Origin: Pseudaminobacter soli (ex Zhang et al. 2022)
Lineage (GTDB): Bacteria > Pseudomonadota > Alphaproteobacteria > Rhizobiales > Rhizobiaceae
Direction: 5' to 3'
DNA length: 64,000 bases
Assembly: GCF_014595955.1 (NCBI RefSeq)
Contig: NZ_JABVCF010000003.1
Span: forward strand, 248,001-312,000
The position numbers and the translations under genes were made by a program. The notes below the pieces were generated by a model that was not told the DNA's origin, did not search any database, and saw only the letters and a program-made list of their open reading frames with translations. This document shows, in pieces, positions 54,695-64,000 of the stretch (its first letter is position 1; each line of letters starts with the position of its first letter).

Positions 54695-56395
54695 ATGGAA
54701 ATAGCGGTAAAGCATAAAGGGCGTGGTCATTGGGGAGCGCTGCCGGTGCGCCGCACCCGGCATCCGCTGGCCTTCGCATCCATGCTCGCCGTCTGCGCGA
54801 TCGTGCTGCTGCCGATTCTCGCACTCGCCCTCATCGCGCTGACCGGTACGGGCGAAGACTGGCCTCACCTGGTCTCGAACGTGCTGCCACGGGCGACCAT
54901 CACGACGGCCGCCCTGATCGCCATTGTGTCGATCGGGACGGCTGTCATCGGGGTGGCCACGGCCTGGCTCGTCGTCGGATACGATTTCCCCCTGCGTCGA
55001 CTCATGTCCTGGCTGCTGGTGCTGCCGCTTGCGGTCCCGCCCTATCTCGCGGCCTATGCCTTCGGCGAGTTCTTCCTGTTCACGGGGCCGGTGCAGACGC
55101 TCTACAGGGCGATCTTCGGCTTCCGCACGCCGCAGGATTATTGGTTCCCTGACCTTCGCTCCACTCCAGGCGCGGCGTTCACGCTGATCTGCGTGCTCTA
55201 CCCTTATGTCTATCTCACCAGCCGTGCCGTCTTCCTCATGCAGGGCCGCAACATCGCCGACGCGGCGCGGACACTCGGGGCCCCTCCGTTTCGGGTCTTC
55301 CGCAGGGTGCTTCTGCCGGTCGCCCGGCCGGCAATCGCCGCGGGCGTGTTTCTCGTGCTGATGGAAACCATCAACGACATCGGCGTCGCGGAATATCTGG
55401 GAGTTCGAACCTTCACCGCGACCATCTACACGACCTGGATCAACCGAGGCAGCCTCGAGGGCGCGGCGCAGCTCTCGATGCTGATGCTGATCCTGGTGGT
55501 TCTGCTGCTCTTCGGCGAGCAGGCCGCCAGGCGCAAGCAGCGTTTCCACAATGTGCGGGCAACGCAGGTCAAGGCGCGGCGGCCTCGGACGAAACTGACA
55601 GGCTGGAGAGCCGGCGTTGCACTCTCTACGGCCTCAGTGCCGGTGCTCCTGGGGTTCTGCATCCCGCTCTGGGTGTTCGGCCGCTACGCCTGGCGCCGGC
55701 TGGAGTATCTGCTCGATGCAGGCCTCGCCAAGGCGTTCCTGAACAGCTTGCTTGCCGCCAGCCTGACCGCATTCCTCGCGGTTTGCCTGGCATTGTTCAT
55801 GATCTACGCCGTGCGCCTTTCGCGATCCGGCCCGACGCGCCTCGTGGCGCGGCTCGCCTTCACGGGTTATGCCCTGCCCGGAACGATCCTCGGCCTCGGC
55901 CTGCTCTTCGCGCTCGCCAGGTTCGACAATTCGATCGACGCTTTTGCACGCGCCCATCTCGGCTTCTCGACGGGATTGCTCCTGACCGGTTCGGCGGCCG
56001 CGGTCGTGCTCGCCTGCACGATCCGCTTCCTAGCACTCGCCGAAAGTGCGATCCGCGCCGGGCTGGAGAAGCTGCCGCCGAGCCTCGACCAGGCCGCACG
56101 GAGCCTCGGACACTCGCCGTGGCGCAGCGCTACCCTCATCCTGGCACCGCTGCTCAGGCCCGCCATCCTGACGGCTTTCGTGCTCGTCTTCGTCGACACG
56201 GTGAAGGAACTGTCGGCCACCATCCTGCTGCGCCCCTTCGGCTTCAACACCCTGGCCACGCTGGTCTACGAGAATGCGTCGCGGGCGAAGGTGGAGGATG
56301 GCGCCGTGGCCGCGCTTCTCATCATCGCGACCGCCACCGTGCCGGTCATCCTCCTCTCCCGGGCGCTGGCGCAGGATCAGGAGGCTTCGCTGTAG
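54695..56395 (+). CDS. Ferric iron ABC transporter permease (FbpB type, two fused domains)
   Basis: A 566-residue membrane protein with two permease domains (about residues 30-285 and 320-560). Each has a family loop: DAARTLGAPPFRVFRRVLLPVARPA and QAARSLGHSPWRSATLILAPLLRPA. This double architecture is typical of FbpB/AfuB ferric permeases. It lies downstream of the Irr-linked binding protein. The expected ATPase (FbpC) is not encoded next, so the system must borrow one encoded elsewhere. Confidence 0.93.
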   Translation: MEIAVKHKGRGHWGALPVRRTRHPLAFASMLAVCAIVLLPILALALIALTGTGEDWPHLVSNVLPRATITTAALIAIVSIGTAVIGVATAWLVVGYDFPLRRLMSWLLVLPLAVPPYLAAYAFGEFFLFTGPVQTLYRAIFGFRTPQDYWFPDLRSTPGAAFTLICVLYPYVYLTSRAVFLMQGRNIADAARTLGAPPFRVFRRVLLPVARPAIAAGVFLVLMETINDIGVAEYLGVRTFTATIYTTWINRGSLEGAAQLSMLMLILVVLLLFGEQAARRKQRFHNVRATQVKARRPRTKLTGWRAGVALSTASVPVLLGFCIPLWVFGRYAWRRLEYLLDAGLAKAFLNSLLAASLTAFLAVCLALFMIYAVRLSRSGPTRLVARLAFTGYALPGTILGLGLLFALARFDNSIDAFARAHLGFSTGLLLTGSAAAVVLACTIRFLALAESAIRAGLEKLPPSLDQAARSLGHSPWRSATLILAPLLRPAILTAFVLVFVDTVKELSATILLRPFGFNTLATLVYENASRAKVEDGAVAALLIIATATVPVILLSRALAQDQEASL

Positions 56396-56403
56396 CGCCC
56401 AAG

Positions 56404-56426
56404 AAAAAGGCGCCCAAATGGACGCC
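56404..56426 (-). terminator. Intrinsic terminator on the minus strand
   Basis: GGCGTCC/GGGCGCC arms (7 bp, one G-T pair) with an ATTT loop, followed by TTTTT on the minus strand. It lies only 18 bp beyond the stop of the small reading frame at 56444, but more than 200 bp beyond the acetoacetyl-CoA synthetase stop. Confidence 0.7.
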
Positions 56427-56443
56427 TGAAAAGGGGGATGCTG

Positions 56444-56637
56444 TCACAACGGGCCTTGAGCAAAGCAGATGTCATCGCCAATGCAACGACGGGGATCTCC
56501 CTCAAGAACTGATGCGACTATCGCCACACGTTCCTTAACGAAACCTTGACGGAATGCCTCGAATGCCCGGGGACTGCATCGCTTCGGGAACAGGGTAAAT
56601 TTCGACGTTACGTTCTGTTTACCTTGATCGCCGCTCT

Positions 56638-56641
<4 letters not shown>
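56444..56641 (-). CDS. Possible small gene coupled to acetoacetyl-CoA synthetase (65 codons)
   Basis: The minus-strand frame from a TTG overlapping the synthetase stop (TTGA) gives about 65 residues: a basic N-terminus ([14 protein letters not shown]), then an amphipathic stretch ([23 protein letters not shown]) and a cysteine-containing end ([15 protein letters not shown]). It ends just before an intrinsic terminator, which makes the region part of the synthetase transcript. No ribosome-binding site or family is recognised. It may also be simply 3' untranslated sequence. Confidence 0.4.
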
Positions 56642-58596
<1,955 letters not shown>

Positions 58597-58769
58597 GTGC
58601 TGAAGCTCCACAATGAAGCGCTTATGCATGTCACCCCAAATTACCGCAAGGTAGTGGCCAAGCTTGTGCGCATGCGTCATTTCCAAGCCACAAAAGGTTG
58701 AAAAGACAGGCTGTTCAATTAAACCGATTGGAACGACCTCTGCCGCGAACCGGAACGGTATTGAAACGC

Positions 58770-60596
58770 ATGCCATCAGTGGCTGGAAACCGTTGGATTT
58801 GGAGCGCGGTCCTGCTGGTCCTCGTCGCTGTTTCGCTCGCGCTGGCGACGCCCTACATCGCATCCACCCGACTGGTGCGGGATCGCATCGCCTCCGAGCT
58901 TAGCGCCTGGAGCGGCTACAAGGTCGAGATCGGCTCGCCGCCGCAGATCGCCATATGGCCGAGGCTGAGCGCAGTGCTCGATGACGTCACCTTCTCCGAA
59001 TGGGGAAGGCCAGGCACGAAGCCGGTGGCGGTCGTCGACCGGCTCGAGGTCGAACTGTCGGCCTTGGCCGCCCTGCGGGGAGAGGCGGAATTCACCTCGG
59101 CAAAGTTCGTCCGTCCGACGCTCACCACACGCAATACGGCTGAAGCCGCCCCGATGCTGCCCAGCGGGCGCCTGCGCTCCGCAATCCAAGAGACGCGCTC
59201 TCTGCTGACCCGGATGCGTGAGGAGACGGCACGGAACCAACTTCCGGGTGACGCCTTCGGCCGCATCAGTGTTGAGGATGGCCGCATCCTTGTCGACGGG
59301 GCGCGGGCCCCGCTTCTGACACATGTCGACGGCACGCTTGAATGGCCCTCGCTCAATCAATCGGCAACGGTGCGAGCCAATCTGGTCTGGAACGGCGAGA
59401 CGTTCCGGCTTGAGGCAAGCAGCGCGGCACCGCTGCTTCTGCTTGCGGGCGCGACCGCGCCGCTCAGCCTCGGCGTCGAGGCTCCACTTGCAAAGGCCTC
59501 GTTCGCGGGAAAGGCGAAACTTGCCGGCCCAGCATACCTGCAGGGAGCCACGACGCTATCGACCGATGCCTTCGGCCGGCTGGCCGACTGGTCCGGCGTC
59601 GACATCTCCAGGATCGACCGGGTCAAATCGGTGTCGCTGTCCGGCGATCTGTCCGGCAGCCTCGATCGGATGAAGCTGACCGGCGTGACGGTTCAGATCA
59701 ACGCCGCCAAAGCAAGCGGCGCGCTCGACCTGGCCGTGGGAGCGGGCGATATATCGATTGCCGGATCACTGGCCTTCGACAGGCTGGCGTTCGATCAGAT
59801 CATCCCTCCCCTGGTGGAGTTCAGCCAAGCAGATCGGACCAGGCCCGCGGGGGAAGAAAGCGTTCCTGCGCGCCCCTCACTCGATCTGCGTCTTTCCGCG
59901 ACCGAGGCAAGCCTCGGACAGTTGGCGATATCCGATGTCGCCGCCACGCTGAAGGTCGGGCGTGACATGCTCGCCTTCAACATCCTTGATGCCGCTGCGC
60001 TGGACGGCGGTCTACAGGCGGATCTGCGGCTGGGGAACGGCAGCTCTGCGTCGCCTTCCCGGCTCGGCATTTCCATGACGGACATCGACGGAAAAGCACT
60101 TGCCTCCGTGATCGGCGTCAACACATTCGTTCCTGAGAGCCGTGGATCGACCTCGCTGGACCTCACGGGAGCGGCCCGAACCCTCGATAATCTTATCCTT
60201 TCCGGCGAGGGCACGCTGTCGGCCGATTTCCGTCCCGGCAAGCTCTCCAACTTCGATCTGACGACGTTCCTCGACCGAGCCAAGAAGGGAGGCTTCTTCC
60301 CCCTGGCGGAACACTCCTCGCGAAGCGTGAACACCGATGGCGTCGTCATGACCGCGACCATTTCACGAGGGGTCGCGCGAATTCAAAAGGCCGAAGCGCT
60401 GATCGAGGGAAAGCGCCTATGGCTGTCAGGCATCGCCTCCTACCCTGACAAGGGGCTGGCGCTGACCGGCAACATCGAGCCCGCTCCAACAGCCGGTTCG
60501 CAGAGGCCTGTGGCCCTGGAGGCTAGCTTCTTCGTGGGCGGCTCCTGGAGTGCCCCATTCATATCGCCGATCGGACAAGCCGCGGGCGGCGACTGA
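58770..60596 (+). CDS. AsmA family protein
   Basis: About 608 residues. One N-terminal membrane helix ([20 protein letters not shown]) is followed by a large periplasmic beta-rich region with the AsmA start [40 protein letters not shown]. The C-terminal AsmA_2-like portion contains [40 protein letters not shown]. AsmA proteins are thought to bridge the envelope and move phospholipids. The start is uncertain: ATG 58770 lacks a strong binding site, and TTG at 58761 or 58698 are alternatives. Convergent with the pot operon, 13 bp apart. Confidence 0.88.
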   Translation: MPSVAGNRWIWSAVLLVLVAVSLALATPYIASTRLVRDRIASELSAWSGYKVEIGSPPQIAIWPRLSAVLDDVTFSEWGRPGTKPVAVVDRLEVELSALAALRGEAEFTSAKFVRPTLTTRNTAEAAPMLPSGRLRSAIQETRSLLTRMREETARNQLPGDAFGRISVEDGRILVDGARAPLLTHVDGTLEWPSLNQSATVRANLVWNGETFRLEASSAAPLLLLAGATAPLSLGVEAPLAKASFAGKAKLAGPAYLQGATTLSTDAFGRLADWSGVDISRIDRVKSVSLSGDLSGSLDRMKLTGVTVQINAAKASGALDLAVGAGDISIAGSLAFDRLAFDQIIPPLVEFSQADRTRPAGEESVPARPSLDLRLSATEASLGQLAISDVAATLKVGRDMLAFNILDAAALDGGLQADLRLGNGSSASPSRLGISMTDIDGKALASVIGVNTFVPESRGSTSLDLTGAARTLDNLILSGEGTLSADFRPGKLSNFDLTTFLDRAKKGGFFPLAEHSSRSVNTDGVVMTATISRGVARIQKAEALIEGKRLWLSGIASYPDKGLALTGNIEPAPTAGSQRPVALEASFFVGGSWSAPFISPIGQAAGGD

Positions 60597-60609
60597 GCGA
60601 CCCATTAGG

Positions 60610-61428
60610 TCAGGTCCGCTGCGCCGCCTGCTCGTCCCGAAGACGCTGGACCTCCCGACGCTTGTTGACGATCGATGCAGCGATGACGCCGATCGCGACC
60701 AAGGCGATCAGCAGGGTGCAGGCCGCATTGATCTCCGGCGTCACGCCCAACCGCACCTGACTGTAGATCTTCATCGGCAGCGTCGTCGCGCCTGGGCCCG
60801 ACGTGAAGCTGGCGATCACCAGATCGTCCAGAGACAGCGTGAACGCCAGCATCCAACCCGACACGATCGCGGGCAGGATCACCGGCAGAGTGATCTGGAA
60901 GAACGTCCTGACCGGCGTCGCGCCGAGATCCATCGCGGCCTCCTCGATGGAACGGTCGAAAGTGAGCAGCCGGGACTGCACCACGACGGCGACGAAGCAC
61001 ATGCTGAACGTGATGTGCGCAAGCGTCACCGTGAGGAAGCCGCGATCGAGCCCGATCGCCACGAACAGCAGCAGCAGGGACAGACCCGTGATCACCTCCG
61101 GCATCACCAGTGGCGCGAACACCATTCCTGAAAACAGCACGCGCCCGCGGAAGCGCGTGTAGCGTGTGAGCGCCAACGCAGCCAGCGTCCCGAGCACCGT
61201 GGCGGCTGTCGCCGAAATGAAGCCAACTCGCAGCGTCACCCAGGCGGCGTCGATCAGTCCCTGGTTCTGGAACAGAGAATAGTACCACTTGATGGAGAAC
61301 CCGCCCCAGACGGTTACGAGCTTTGATGCGTTGAACGAGAAAAGGACCAGGATGACGATCGGCAGATAGAGGAAGGCAAACCCCAGCACGATCGAGACGA
61401 TGTTGAAGCGGCTCCACTTCCCGCTCAT
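60610..61428 (-). CDS. potI: Putrescine ABC transporter permease PotI
   Basis: A 272-residue permease with six predicted helices and the loop EEAAMDLGATPVRTFFQITLPVILPAIVSGW. SLDDLVIASFTSGPGATTLPM is characteristic of PotC/PotI. It overlaps potH by four bases (ATGA). The binding protein at the operon head is PotF-like, so PotI is preferred to PotC. Confidence 0.92.
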   Translation of the reverse strand: MSGKWSRFNIVSIVLGFAFLYLPIVILVLFSFNASKLVTVWGGFSIKWYYSLFQNQGLIDAAWVTLRVGFISATAATVLGTLAALALTRYTRFRGRVLFSGMVFAPLVMPEVITGLSLLLLFVAIGLDRGFLTVTLAHITFSMCFVAVVVQSRLLTFDRSIEEAAMDLGATPVRTFFQITLPVILPAIVSGWMLAFTLSLDDLVIASFTSGPGATTLPMKIYSQVRLGVTPEINAACTLLIALVAIGVIAASIVNKRREVQRLRDEQAAQRT

Positions 61429-62390
61429 GTGCGCCCCTGTTCCTGGGCGCGCGCCTGCGCGCTCTGGAAGAACATGATCGGCACCACGAGAATCAGCAGC
61501 AGGATGACGGCCACGGCCGAAGCCACGGGCCAGTCGCGGTTATTGAAGAACTCGCTCCACAGCGTCTTGCCGATCATCAGCGTCTGCGAGCCGCCCAGCA
61601 GATCGGGGATGACGAACTCGCCCACGGCCGGAATGAAGACGAGCAGGCAGCCCGCCACGACCCCCGAAAGCGAGAGCGGGAAGGTGATCTTCCAGAAGGC
61701 GGCGATCGGACGGCAGCCGAGGTCCTGCGCCGCCTCGATCAGCGAATAGTCCATCTTCTCGAGCGCGGAGTAGAGCGGCAGCACCATGAAGGGCAGGTAG
61801 GAATAGACGATGCCGATGAAGATCGCGATGTTGGTGTTAAGGATGATCAGCGGCTGGTCGATAATGCCGGTGGCAAGCAGCACCTGGTTGAGCAGGCCCT
61901 CGGGCTTCAGAATGCCGATCCAGGCGTAGACGCGGATCAGGAAGCTGGTCCAGAACGGCAGTATGACCAGCATAAGCAGGGTCGGACGAATGGCAGTGGG
62001 CGCCCGAGCCATGCCGTAGGCTATGGGATAGCCGACCAGCAAAGTCAGCAAGGTCGAGACCGCCGCGATAAAGAGGCTGGAAACATACGCCCTGAAATAG
62101 AGCGCATCCTCAGTGAGCCAGACGTAATTGTCGAAGCTCAGATCTCGAACGCTCTCCAGGAAATTGTCGAAGCCGAACACCGGGGTGTAGGGCGGCATCG
62201 ATATCGCCGTCTGCGAGAGCGAGATCTTGAAGACGATTGCGAACGGAACGAGGAAAAAGAACAGCAGCCAGAGATAAGGGACGATGATCACGAGCCGGTT
62301 CGTGATCGCACCCAGGATCGAGCGCCCCATGCCCGAAGTCTCGGATTGGACCGACCCCACGCTAGCTGTATTCGCGGTCGTCTCTGCCAT
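61425..62390 (-). CDS. potH: Putrescine ABC transporter permease PotH
   Basis: A 321-residue permease of the PotB/PotH type: RVYAWIGILKPEGLLNQVLL, YSYLPFMVLPLYSALEKMDYSLIEAAQDLGCRPIAAFWKITFPLS and AVGEFVIPDLLGGSQTLMIG. It pairs with PotI to form the channel. It starts 8 bp after potG and overlaps potI. Confidence 0.93.
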   Translation of the reverse strand: MAETTANTASVGSVQSETSGMGRSILGAITNRLVIIVPYLWLLFFFLVPFAIVFKISLSQTAISMPPYTPVFGFDNFLESVRDLSFDNYVWLTEDALYFRAYVSSLFIAAVSTLLTLLVGYPIAYGMARAPTAIRPTLLMLVILPFWTSFLIRVYAWIGILKPEGLLNQVLLATGIIDQPLIILNTNIAIFIGIVYSYLPFMVLPLYSALEKMDYSLIEAAQDLGCRPIAAFWKITFPLSLSGVVAGCLLVFIPAVGEFVIPDLLGGSQTLMIGKTLWSEFFNNRDWPVASAVAVILLLILVVPIMFFQSAQARAQEQGRT

Positions 62391-62398
62391 GACGAATC

Positions 62399-63538
62399 CT
62401 AGCGCGTCAGGATGACGCCGGCGTCGGGCCGGAAGGATATCCAGGCGCGGTCATGCCAGGTCAGTGGGTCCTGAACGACCCGCGAAGCGTTCAACGAGGT
62501 CGTCTTCACCATCTGCCCGTTCGCCAATCTGACGTTGTAGACGGTCATGTCGCCGAGATAGGCGATGTCATAGATCTCGCCTTCGGCGGCATTGAGCCCA
62601 TCGGCCGGCGGCCGCGACGACACGGCGATCTTTTCCGGACGGATAGCGAAGGCCACCTGCGTTCCGGCCGGCACGTTCGCACCGCTTTCCGAGCGGATCA
62701 CCATGCCGTCGGCAAGCCTGATCTCGGTGCCGTTGCCGTCGTGGCGGGCGAGCGTGCCCTCGAACATGTTAATGTTGCCGACGAAGCTCGCCACGTAGCG
62801 AGAGCCGGGAGCCTCGTAGATCTCGGCGGGCGTGGCGACCTGCATGACTTCGCCTTTCTCCAGGATGGCGATGCGGTCGGCCATCGTCATGGCCTCCTCC
62901 TGGTCATGCGTGACGATCACGAAGGTAAGCCCAAGATTCTGCTGCAGGTCCATCAGTTCGAACTGGGTCTCTTCACGCAGCTTCTTGTCGAGTGCTCCGA
63001 GCGGTTCGTCCAGCAGCAGCACCTTCGGCCGCTTCGCCACCGAGCGGGCAAGCGCGACACGCTGGCGCTGCCCGCCGGAAAGCTGGTGCGGCTTGCGCTT
63101 GGCGAACTGGGTCAACTTGACGAGCTTCAGCATCTCGGCGACGCGCTGCGCGATCTCGGGCTTCGCCATGCCTTCCTGCTTGAGCCCGAAGGCGACGTTC
63201 TGTTCCACCGTCATGTGCGGAAACAGCGCGTAGGACTGGAACATCATGTTCACGGGGCGGCGGTAGGGCGGAATGCCACGCAGGTCTTGCCCGTCGAGCA
63301 GAATGCGCCCGGCGGTGGGATCGTCGAAGCCGGCGAGCATCCGCAGAAGCGTCGACTTCCCACAGCCGGAAGCGCCCAGCAAGGCGAAAAACTCGCGCTC
63401 ATAGATCGACAGCGACAGGTTGTTCACCGCAGTGAAGTCGCCGAACCGCTTCGTGACATTCTCGAAGACAATGTAGGGCCTCACCTCGGGATCGGCCCAA
63501 GGCGCAAAGTCCCTGCGGATGCTTCCAAGTGATTGCAT
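62399..63538 (-). CDS. potG: Putrescine ABC transporter ATP-binding protein PotG
   Basis: A 379-residue ATPase with Walker A GASGCGKST, signature LSGGQRQRV, Walker B LLLDEPLGALD and H-loop THDQEEA. A C-terminal TOBE domain follows from about residue 285. The ATG at 63538 begins QSLGSIRRDFAPWADPEVRPYI, an N-terminal extension typical of PotG. It energises uptake through PotH/PotI. A hairpin separates it from potF upstream. Confidence 0.94.
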   Translation of the reverse strand: MQSLGSIRRDFAPWADPEVRPYIVFENVTKRFGDFTAVNNLSLSIYEREFFALLGASGCGKSTLLRMLAGFDDPTAGRILLDGQDLRGIPPYRRPVNMMFQSYALFPHMTVEQNVAFGLKQEGMAKPEIAQRVAEMLKLVKLTQFAKRKPHQLSGGQRQRVALARSVAKRPKVLLLDEPLGALDKKLREETQFELMDLQQNLGLTFVIVTHDQEEAMTMADRIAILEKGEVMQVATPAEIYEAPGSRYVASFVGNINMFEGTLARHDGNGTEIRLADGMVIRSESGANVPAGTQVAFAIRPEKIAVSSRPPADGLNAAEGEIYDIAYLGDMTVYNVRLANGQMVKTTSLNASRVVQDPLTWHDRAWISFRPDAGVILTR

Positions 63539-63564
63539 GATGCGGATTTCAGCTCGAAAGAAGC

Positions 63565-63587
63565 GGCCCCGGCACGAGGCCGGGGCC
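63565..63587 (-). terminator. Intercistronic hairpin after potF
   Basis: Perfect 9-bp arms (GGCCCCGGC / GCCGGGGCC) with a 5-base loop, 6 bp after the potF stop and 26 bp before potG. There is no T-run. It probably protects or partly terminates potF mRNA, so that more binding protein is made than transporter. Confidence 0.55.
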
Positions 63588-63593
63588 ATATGA

Positions 63594-64000
63594 TCACTGG
63601 CCCGTAACGATCTTCGTCCACGAGCGCGTTATCAGGCGCTGCGTCTTCGGATCGTAGGGCGCAACGGTGAACAGGTTTGCCATAGTCGCTTCGTCCGGGT
63701 AGATCGCCGGATTATCTAGGATTTCCTTGTCGATGAACTGCTGCGCCGCCTTGTTGCCGCTCGCGTAGAACACGTAGTTCGAGGCCTTCGCCGACACTTC
63801 CGGCTTCATCATGTAGTTCATGAACTCGAGCGCCTCAGCAACATGCGGAGCGTCGGCCGGGATTGCCATCTGATCGAACCACATCTCGGCGCCTTCCTTC
63901 GGCACCACATAGTCGACCTCCACCCCTTGGCCAGCTTCCTCCGCACGATCGCGCGCCTGGAACACGTCGCCCGACCAGCCCACAGCCAGGCAGATGTCTC
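63594..64000 (-). CDS. potF: Putrescine ABC transporter substrate-binding protein (C-terminal part)
   Basis: The last 135 residues of a polyamine-binding protein; the rest lies beyond the window end. It reads DICLAVGWSGDVFQARDRAEEA, then IPADAPHVAEALEFMNYMMKPEVSAKASNYVFYASGNKAA, and ends YDPKTQRLITRSWTKIVTGQ. This C-terminus matches PotF more than PotD as far as can be recalled. It is the first visible gene of the potF-potG-potH-potI operon on the minus strand. Confidence 0.93.
   Translation of the reverse strand, partial: DICLAVGWSGDVFQARDRAEEAGQGVEVDYVVPKEGAEMWFDQMAIPADAPHVAEALEFMNYMMKPEVSAKASNYVFYASGNKAAQQFIDKEILDNPAIYPDEATMANLFTVAPYDPKTQRLITRSWTKIVTGQ

Noticed and set aside
62453-63532. 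359-codon plus-strand open frame opposite potG
   Set aside because: Mirror of the potG coding sequence; no ribosome-binding site and histidine/arginine-rich translation.

Overview
The window looks like part of the chromosome of a rhizobial alphaproteobacterium, probably near Mesorhizobium/Phyllobacteriaceae. Support comes from the high GC content, a HisZ-dependent short HisG, an alphaproteobacterial-type tRNA-His (no G-1, A73), an Irr-type iron control element, DUF1127 next to an LsrB/VtlR-like LysR gene, a PdhS/PleC-like kinase and a rhizobial palindromic intergenic repeat. Species assignment is inference only. The region is mostly housekeeping and catabolic genes; no phage, insertion sequence, plasmid origin or CRISPR array was seen.

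Layout. 1-4.4 kb: catabolic cluster with a MocD-like desaturase (cut by the window edge), a DUF4432 epimerase-like protein and a Gfo/Idh/MocA dehydrogenase, divergent from a LacI regulator. 4.4-6 kb: TetR-EamA exporter pair. 6.1-9.2 kb: NitT/TauT-type ABC ATPase and fused double permease, with no binding protein. 9.3-13.7 kb: guaA, a palindromic repeat, an MTA/SAH nucleosidase, a thioesterase and an RsmB-type methyltransferase. 13.8-16.6 kb: XRE regulator, SulP transporter and an AAA ATPase. 16.7-20 kb: divergent katG/oxyR. 20-23.4 kb: hisS-hisZ-hisG. 24.2-25.9 kb: tag and an L,D-transpeptidase.

26-36.7 kb is devoted to 2-hydroxy-acid oxidation. The glycolate oxidase operon glcD-glcE-glcF is interrupted at both internal junctions by a different two-gene toxin-antitoxin-like module (AbrB/PIN and DUF433/DUF5615). 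A DUF3422 gene follows divergently, then gntR-lutABC for L-lactate. 36.7-44.5 kb: phosphoesterase, a 41-codon membrane peptide, amidotransferase, rsmE, DUF3616, gshA, a lone Phd antitoxin, DUF937 and DUF1127. 44.6-49 kb: an LsrB/VtlR-like LysR gene with an apparent one-base frameshift, xseA, a Crp/Fnr regulator, tRNA-His and a phasin. 49-53.3 kb: a very large PAS histidine kinase. 53.4-56.4 kb: Irr-box-linked ferric iron uptake (binding protein and double permease, no ATPase). 56.4-60.6 kb: acetoacetyl-CoA synthetase, a possible downstream small gene and an AsmA protein. 60.6-64 kb: a potFGHI-type putrescine importer, cut by the window end.

The main signals beyond ordinary annotation are: (1) the doubly interrupted glc operon, with a perfect palindrome before the first inserted module; (2) a GYTGCANTGCAAC motif in tandem, spaced about 20 bp, before the phasin, the thioesterase and in the glcD/DUF3422 intergenic region, suggesting a PhaR-like regulon; (3) the frameshifted LysR regulator; (4) a terminator-like hairpin in the gshA leader; and (5) small genes below usual length cut-offs.
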